IMG/VR virus record: IMGVR_UViG_3300047373_000698
Coordinates: 1 to 25,326 of that record
Source of the DNA: a virus
DNA length: 25,326 bases
Direction: 5' to 3' (one strand)
Made by a program: the position numbers and the translations under genes. Positions 22,306-25,326 of the stretch are shown one piece after another; the first letter of the stretch is position 1, and every line of letters begins with the position of its first letter. The notes beneath the pieces were generated by a model. That model was not told where the DNA came from and made no database searches. It saw nothing but the letters and a program-made list of their open reading frames with translations.

Positions 22306-22512
22306 TTATACTAATTCTTCTACGATACCTATAATCTCCGACAATATAAGAATCCCTACTGCAACCTCCAAGTTAAATAGCAGAAGAAAATATCCTCCTA
22401 ATCTTATACCCGATTTTATAAAACTTACTATTTTATGCCATTTTTGATTTGGCATATGATCTAAGTTTTCTCTTTCTTTTATAATTCCATCCATATCTTT
22501 TATTTTTATCAT
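22306..22512 (-). CDS. Small membrane protein
   Basis: A 68-residue protein with a charged, histidine-containing N-terminal half and a hydrophobic C-terminal half (about 38-66, including GGYFLLLFNLEVAVGILILS), enough for one long or two short membrane helices. The family is not recognised. Its ATG overlaps the stop of the upstream 63-residue membrane gene as ATGA, so the two are translated together. A small paired membrane unit could be a holin-type or anchoring pair, but no hallmark decides that. Confidence 0.65.
   Translation of the reverse strand: MIKIKDMDGIIKERENLDHMPNQKWHKIVSFIKSGIRLGGYFLLLFNLEVAVGILILSEIIGIVEELV
22343..22371 (-). promoter_or_regulatory. Promoter TTGGAG-N17-TATATT for thioredoxin
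   Basis: -35 TTGGAG (22366-22371), 17-bp spacer, -10 TATATT (22343-22348) followed by G. It lies within the small membrane gene; predicted leader to the thioredoxin ATG is 49 nt. It would serve trx, queD, queE and later genes. Confidence 0.6.
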
Positions 22513-22700
22513 TTTTTTCCGTTTTTTTTATAATCAATCACAAATCCTACTCCCACTAATATGTTTAATCCTAAACTAGCTAATATTTCATGTATATCCT
22601 GATAAACATTTAAACTTAAATGAATATGTCCAATAATCCAAAAGGGGATAGCCATTTGTTGACTATACCATATTAAAGCAAATTCTATAAATTTTTTCAT
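22509..22700 (-). CDS. Small membrane protein
   Basis: A 63-residue hydrophobic protein with two probable membrane helices, roughly 5-28 (LIWYSQQMAIPFWIIGHI) and 42-56 (LGLNILVGVGFVI), ending in a lysine-rich tail DYKKNGKK, so both ends are probably cytoplasmic (positive-inside). It starts 5 nt after the upstream oxygenase gene and shares an ATGA overlap with the next membrane gene. Not recognised; holin-like size is the only functional hint. Confidence 0.62.
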   Translation of the reverse strand: MKKFIEFALIWYSQQMAIPFWIIGHIHLSLNVYQDIHEILASLGLNILVGVGFVIDYKKNGKK

Positions 22701-22705
22701 AATTA

Positions 22706-23401
22706 TTAATCAAACCAACCTGTAAACCCAATTCTTTTGTTATTACAACCTTGACTTACTTCAGTTACCATATGAGGGTTTCCTGGTTTACCATTTAAAA
22801 CTGTATCAAAAACAACTAAAGAATCAAATGGTGGTACAATAGCTTTTATAAGGTTATGATCCCAATCTAATTTACAAAATAACCCTCCATTTTGTACCCC
22901 CCAATCTTTAGATAAATGATAAACAAATGCAATTCTCCCATTTGGTCCATCAGTATGAACACCATTATAATGTCCACTTGAATATCTAGAAGTAAAACAA
23001 TTTTCTGGGTTTAAGTTTGTATTCTTATAACCTGTACATTTTGAAATATAATCAAAAAATTTAGGATTAAAAAATAAATTTTCTATTAAAGGGTGAAAAT
23101 GATTATCATTTCGTTCATAACAATAAGAAAATCCTTCTTGATTTCTTACATTATAGATATGATTAATTCTTTTTTGTAAATCAGGAGCATCTTTTTTAAT
23201 ATATGGAATATAATATTCTTTATGCTCTACTAAATCTGGGTAGACTGCTAAATCCCAAGGTACATCATCATAAAAATAATACTCCCATATTGTATTAGCA
23301 CTTTCTCCAAATAAATTAGTTAATTCAAACATACCATGTTTATCCCACTCTTCTTTTACTAAAGTTGGTTCCGGTAAATTGAATTTTATATTATAATCCA
23401 T
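22706..23401 (-). CDS. 2OG-Fe(II) oxygenase
   Basis: A 231-residue oxygenase. The iron triad is H149-x-D151 (GVHTDG) with H210 (NPHMVTEV); R223 (NKRIGFTGW) binds 2-oxoglutarate; core strands are IAFVYHLS, GGLFCKLD and DSLVVFD. All key residues are intact, so it should be active. The N-terminal 130 residues are specific to its subgroup. Its ATG lies just 14 nt after the 3' end of the tRNA-like gene. It could act on a nucleotide, protein or metabolite; position among preQ0 genes permits but does not prove a role in base modification. Confidence 0.9.
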   Translation of the reverse strand: MDYNIKFNLPEPTLVKEEWDKHGMFELTNLFGESANTIWEYYFYDDVPWDLAVYPDLVEHKEYYIPYIKKDAPDLQKRINHIYNVRNQEGFSYCYERNDNHFHPLIENLFFNPKFFDYISKCTGYKNTNLNPENCFTSRYSSGHYNGVHTDGPNGRIAFVYHLSKDWGVQNGGLFCKLDWDHNLIKAIVPPFDSLVVFDTVLNGKPGNPHMVTEVSQGCNNKRIGFTGWFD

Positions 23402-23414
23402 ATTTCTTTTTTAG

Positions 23415-23558
23415 TTACCCAGACAGGACTCGAACCTGTGACCTCCTTGACCTCTTTGCTTTTCACGATCGTATCTATTACGAGTTTCACTTTTACGTAT
23501 AAGTTACTTCTCCGCGCCGAGTTAAGCCAAAGCGAGCTACCTACTGCTCTACTGGGTT
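23415..23558 (-). tRNA. tRNA-like gene with about 70 extra bases in the anticodon arm
   Basis: The minus strand has acceptor halves ACCCAG/CTGGGT (6 bp, with an A-A mismatch at position 1-72), D-arm GAGC-AGTAGGTA-GCTC, and T-arm ACAGG-TTCGAGT-CCTGT. The expected anticodon stem CTTTG (23528-23532) follows the D-arm, but its partner is far away: CAAAG at 23454-23458 (69-nt loop) or CAAGG at 23445-23449 (78-nt loop, then a normal AGGTC variable loop). The extra sequence includes a 5-bp hairpin (TCGTA/TACGA). It is too short for a group I intron. No anticodon can be read, since the usual T33 context is unclear. It may be an intron-bearing tRNA, a decayed tRNA or a non-tRNA stable RNA. Confidence 0.55.
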
Positions 23559-23560
23559 TG

Positions 23561-23633
23561 TTGGCTCGCTAGGGATCGAACCTAGACTCTTCTGGACCAA
23601 AACCAGACGTGTTGCCAGTTACACCACGAGCCA
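23561..23633 (-). tRNA. tRNA-Gln (anticodon UUG)
   Basis: A complete 73-nt cloverleaf: acceptor TGGCTCG/CGAGCCA (7 bp), D-arm GTGT-AACTGGCA-ACAC, anticodon arm TCTGG-TTTTGGT-CCAGA with anticodon TTG, variable AGAGT, T-arm CTAGG-TTCGATC-CCTAG, and discriminator A. CCA is not encoded. It reads CAA, the natural Gln codon in an AT-rich genome. It lies 2 nt upstream of the tRNA-like gene and 6 nt after the queC stop. Confidence 0.95.
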
Positions 23634-23639
23634 AGCCCT

Positions 23640-24434
23640 TTATGCTGAATAATCAGCTAAGACCTTTGCTACAGAATCTCTAGCTACTTCCCAAGCCACT
23701 GGACCAGTTTCGTCTTCATATTGAACGGGATCTGGACGATCCAAAGCAATAAACGCTTCAATTCTTTCAACAGATGAAGCAGACTTATAATCACTGTTCC
23801 CACTAGGATAAGGCTTATAACTAGTATTAGTTCGAGAATAGACTTCATTAAAATCGAGTTCTAAAATTTCACATAAATACTCCCCATTTTGAAGTATCCC
23901 TAACTTGTCTGTATCGAGATAAGGTGTAAAATACCCTACCCTTTCAGCATCCCAATTACCGACTCTAAATGCATTATCATCTGCATCTCTAAATTCTTGT
24001 CTACAATCAGGGTAAATAGCATGATCACCAGCATGTATCCCTAAACAAATATCTACTTTTTCCTCTGTAGCATTTGCTTTAGATAAAGCAACGGCTTGAG
24101 TAATAGAAGCAAACATTTTATTTCTATTGGGTACTACTGTTTCTTTCATATTATCTTGCTCATAATGTCCTTCTGGAACATCATCACCACCTTGAACAAG
24201 GGCAGAATTTAATAAATCAACTAAACCATCAAGTTTAATTTGTTTATAAGTTACATTGTGACCTTTACTAGCCAGATAATCTATAAGAGACTGTGCTCTT
24301 TCCAATTCAACTCTATGTTTTTGACCATAGTCAAATGATAAAGCTGTAACTGAATCATACTCAGATAACGCTCTGAGAAGAAGTGTGGAACTATCCATTC
24401 CTCCACTTAACGAAACAACTGCATGTTTATTCAT
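23640..24434 (-). CDS. queC: 7-cyano-7-deazaguanine (preQ0) synthase
   Basis: A 264-residue enzyme that converts CDG to preQ0 with ATP and ammonia. The PP-loop SGGMDSS is at 10-16, SFDYGQ at 33-38, VPNRN at 101-105, and YPDCR at 141-145. The C-terminal zinc region is changed: where the family has four cysteines (pattern S-C-Y ... C-x-x-C-x-x-C-x-x-R-x-x-A-F), residues 201-228 have T-S-Y ... S-A-S-S-V-E-R-I-E-A-F, with no cysteine at all. R-x-E-A-F is still aligned. There is also a 30-residue C-terminal extension. G+C is a little higher than average. It follows the transglycosylase-like gene by 14 nt. Confidence 0.94.
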   Translation of the reverse strand: MNKHAVVSLSGGMDSSTLLLRALSEYDSVTALSFDYGQKHRVELERAQSLIDYLASKGHNVTYKQIKLDGLVDLLNSALVQGGDDVPEGHYEQDNMKETVVPNRNKMFASITQAVALSKANATEEKVDICLGIHAGDHAIYPDCRQEFRDADDNAFRVGNWDAERVGYFTPYLDTDKLGILQNGEYLCEILELDFNEVYSRTNTSYKPYPSGNSDYKSASSVERIEAFIALDRPDPVQYEDETGPVAWEVARDSVAKVLADYSA

Positions 24435-24448
24435 AATAATTAAAAATA

Positions 24449-25285
24449 TTAAAGTGACCCGGTATGTTCCGGATAGGGCCTAAATCCGTTTTCTATTTTT
24501 TTAAATCCATTAATCTCTCTAAATACTGTTGTATTATGCAATATATCTTCATATTGTATATCTTCAAATTTAGTATCAAAATGATCATTCATATTTGCCT
24601 TAGGTTTTTTATTTAATCCATTATCCCAAAGTAAATTACCTTCTAATGCTGCCATTATTGGGTTAGAGGTATCAATTGATTCTATTCTTGGGTTATTATC
24701 ATACCACCCAAATTCTTGTGGTATTGAACATCCTAATAAATGAAAGTTAACATCTTTAAGATGATCTAAAGCTAATAATCCTTGTACAAATCTTATTCTA
24801 CCTAATGCTTTACCCATATCTGGGTTAGTATGTGGGAAGAAATCATTATACCATGTTGCTCCATAAGAAACACATAATTTTTTATAACCTAAATTAGATA
24901 ATAGGTTAGCACATAAATATGCATCATTTTTATCTTTACCTTGAATTACGGCAGTTATTTTTGTTTTTTTAGGATATTTAAATTGCTTCCAATATTTAGC
25001 CTGAGCTGCTGTTTGGTGTCCTTCCATCCAAACATCAGGAACAATAAATTCATTTGGCTTTAATTCCCCAACCCAATGTAATAATCTTTTATGGTCATAT
25101 GCTTCTCCTAATTCATGAAGTGAATTATCCATAATAACATATCTACCTTTATCTCTAGCATCAATAAAATATTGTTTATATTCATCATCTTGATCTAACA
25201 AATGAGGTAAACAATAGTCATAATCATTAAATTCAGGTGATGCTGTTAAAAGACATCTAGGTACTTCATGTGATATTTTAGGCAT
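24449..25285 (-). CDS. dpdA: DpdA-like tRNA-guanine transglycosylase paralogue, probable DNA 7-deazaguanine inserter
   Basis: A 278-residue protein that follows the TGT barrel landmarks: MDNSLHE (52-58) where TGT has D-S-G-G-F (D53 would be the general acid/base), AVIQGKD where TGT has V-Q-G-G, CVSYGATW, HLLGCSIPQEF (182-192) like the L-M-G-V-G turn, and SIDTSNP (203-209) where the TGT nucleophile Asp sits (D205). It is shorter than bacterial TGT and lacks an obvious C-terminal zinc motif, as phage DpdA-type proteins do. Next to all preQ0-making genes, the best role is swapping guanine for preQ0 in phage DNA (inference). Starts 8 nt inside the previous gene. Confidence 0.72.
   Translation of the reverse strand: MPKISHEVPRCLLTASPEFNDYDYCLPHLLDQDDEYKQYFIDARDKGRYVIMDNSLHELGEAYDHKRLLHWVGELKPNEFIVPDVWMEGHQTAAQAKYWKQFKYPKKTKITAVIQGKDKNDAYLCANLLSNLGYKKLCVSYGATWYNDFFPHTNPDMGKALGRIRFVQGLLALDHLKDVNFHLLGCSIPQEFGWYDNNPRIESIDTSNPIMAALEGNLLWDNGLNKKPKANMNDHFDTKFEDIQYEDILHNTTVFREINGFKKIENGFRPYPEHTGSL
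24540..24568 (-). promoter_or_regulatory. Possible promoter TTTGAA-N17-TATATT before queC
   Basis: -35 TTTGAA (24563-24568), -10 TATATT (24540-24545) followed by G, 17-bp spacer; inside the dpdA-like gene. The predicted leader to queC is 99 nt, which makes this one of the weaker copies. Confidence 0.35.
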
Positions 25286-25326
25286 ATTTTTTAGGACGAC
25301 CGCGTTTTGATATTATTAATTTTTTT
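25278..25326 (-). CDS. C-terminal end of an unknown protein with AT-hook-like tail (partial)
   Basis: Only the last 15 codons are in the window. The minus-strand frame reads KKLIISKRGRPKKYA and then stops (TAA, 25278-25280), overlapping the dpdA-like ATG by 8 nt like other junctions here. K-R-G-R-P-K-K is the core of an AT-hook, which binds the minor groove of AT-rich DNA. The rest of the gene is outside the window, so neither family nor start is known. Confidence 0.45.
   Translation of the reverse strand, partial: KKLIISKRGRPKKYA

Noticed and set aside
23459-23527. Insertion in the tRNA-like gene as a group I intron
   Set aside because: At about 70 nt it is far shorter than a functional group I intron core, and no P/Q/R/S-like segments are evident.
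1-25326. CRISPR arrays, insertion sequences, integrase or attachment sites
   Set aside because: I saw no regularly spaced repeats, transposase or recombinase motifs, or terminal inverted repeats in this window.

Overview
This AT-rich window (very roughly 30% G+C by eye) reads as part of a large tailed-phage genome with a T4-type replication module. Every convincing gene lies on the minus strand and is read right to left, with tight or overlapping junctions. Almost no start codon has a Shine-Dalgarno sequence; the bases before most ATGs are A/T only. That, plus a MazG-like protein whose tail resembles Bacteroidota relatives, fits a phage of a marine Bacteroidota host, but the host is inference.

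Right to left, in transcription order: (1) A 7-deazaguanine region at 18.8-25.3 kb holds a tRNA-guanine-transglycosylase-like protein (DpdA type), QueC, a tRNA-Gln and a second tRNA-like gene with about 70 extra bases in its anticodon arm, a 2OG-Fe(II) oxygenase, two tiny membrane proteins, a short thioredoxin, QueD, QueE, a 66-residue protein, a second 2OG-Fe(II) oxygenase, FolE and a phosphoribosyltransferase. FolE-QueD-QueE-QueC is the full GTP-to-preQ0 pathway, and the transglycosylase could put the base into phage DNA. (2) A replication region at 8.2-18.8 kb holds a MazG-like NTP pyrophosphohydrolase, a family B DNA polymerase cut into two genes (exonuclease plus motifs A and B; then motif C plus thumb) separated by an 87-residue protein, a DUF6165 protein and a sulfotransferase, then the sliding clamp and, further on, both clamp-loader subunits. 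A chaperone block (Hsp20, GroES, GroEL) sits between clamp and clamp loader. (3) At 6.4-8.2 kb are a DUF1599-like protein, a PD-(D/E)XK nuclease and a ribbon-helix-helix-like small protein. (4) A sugar region at 1-6.4 kb holds two GT4 glycosyltransferases, a GT2 glycosyltransferase, a DegT-type aminotransferase and a glycosyltransferase-GNAT fusion that runs off the left edge.

A recurrent promoter was found by scanning the minus strand for TATATT: eleven copies have a TTGG/TTGA/TTTGA-type -35 box at exactly 17 bp. They precede FolE, the MazG-like gene, the polymerase N-half, the clamp, Hsp20, thioredoxin, QueC, the RHH-like gene and small genes. At four genes the predicted +1 base is the A of the ATG, so leaderless mRNAs are predicted. 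The strongest second-look items are the split polymerase, this promoter family, the interrupted tRNA, and the preQ0 pathway with QueC and QueD that lack most of their usual zinc ligands.
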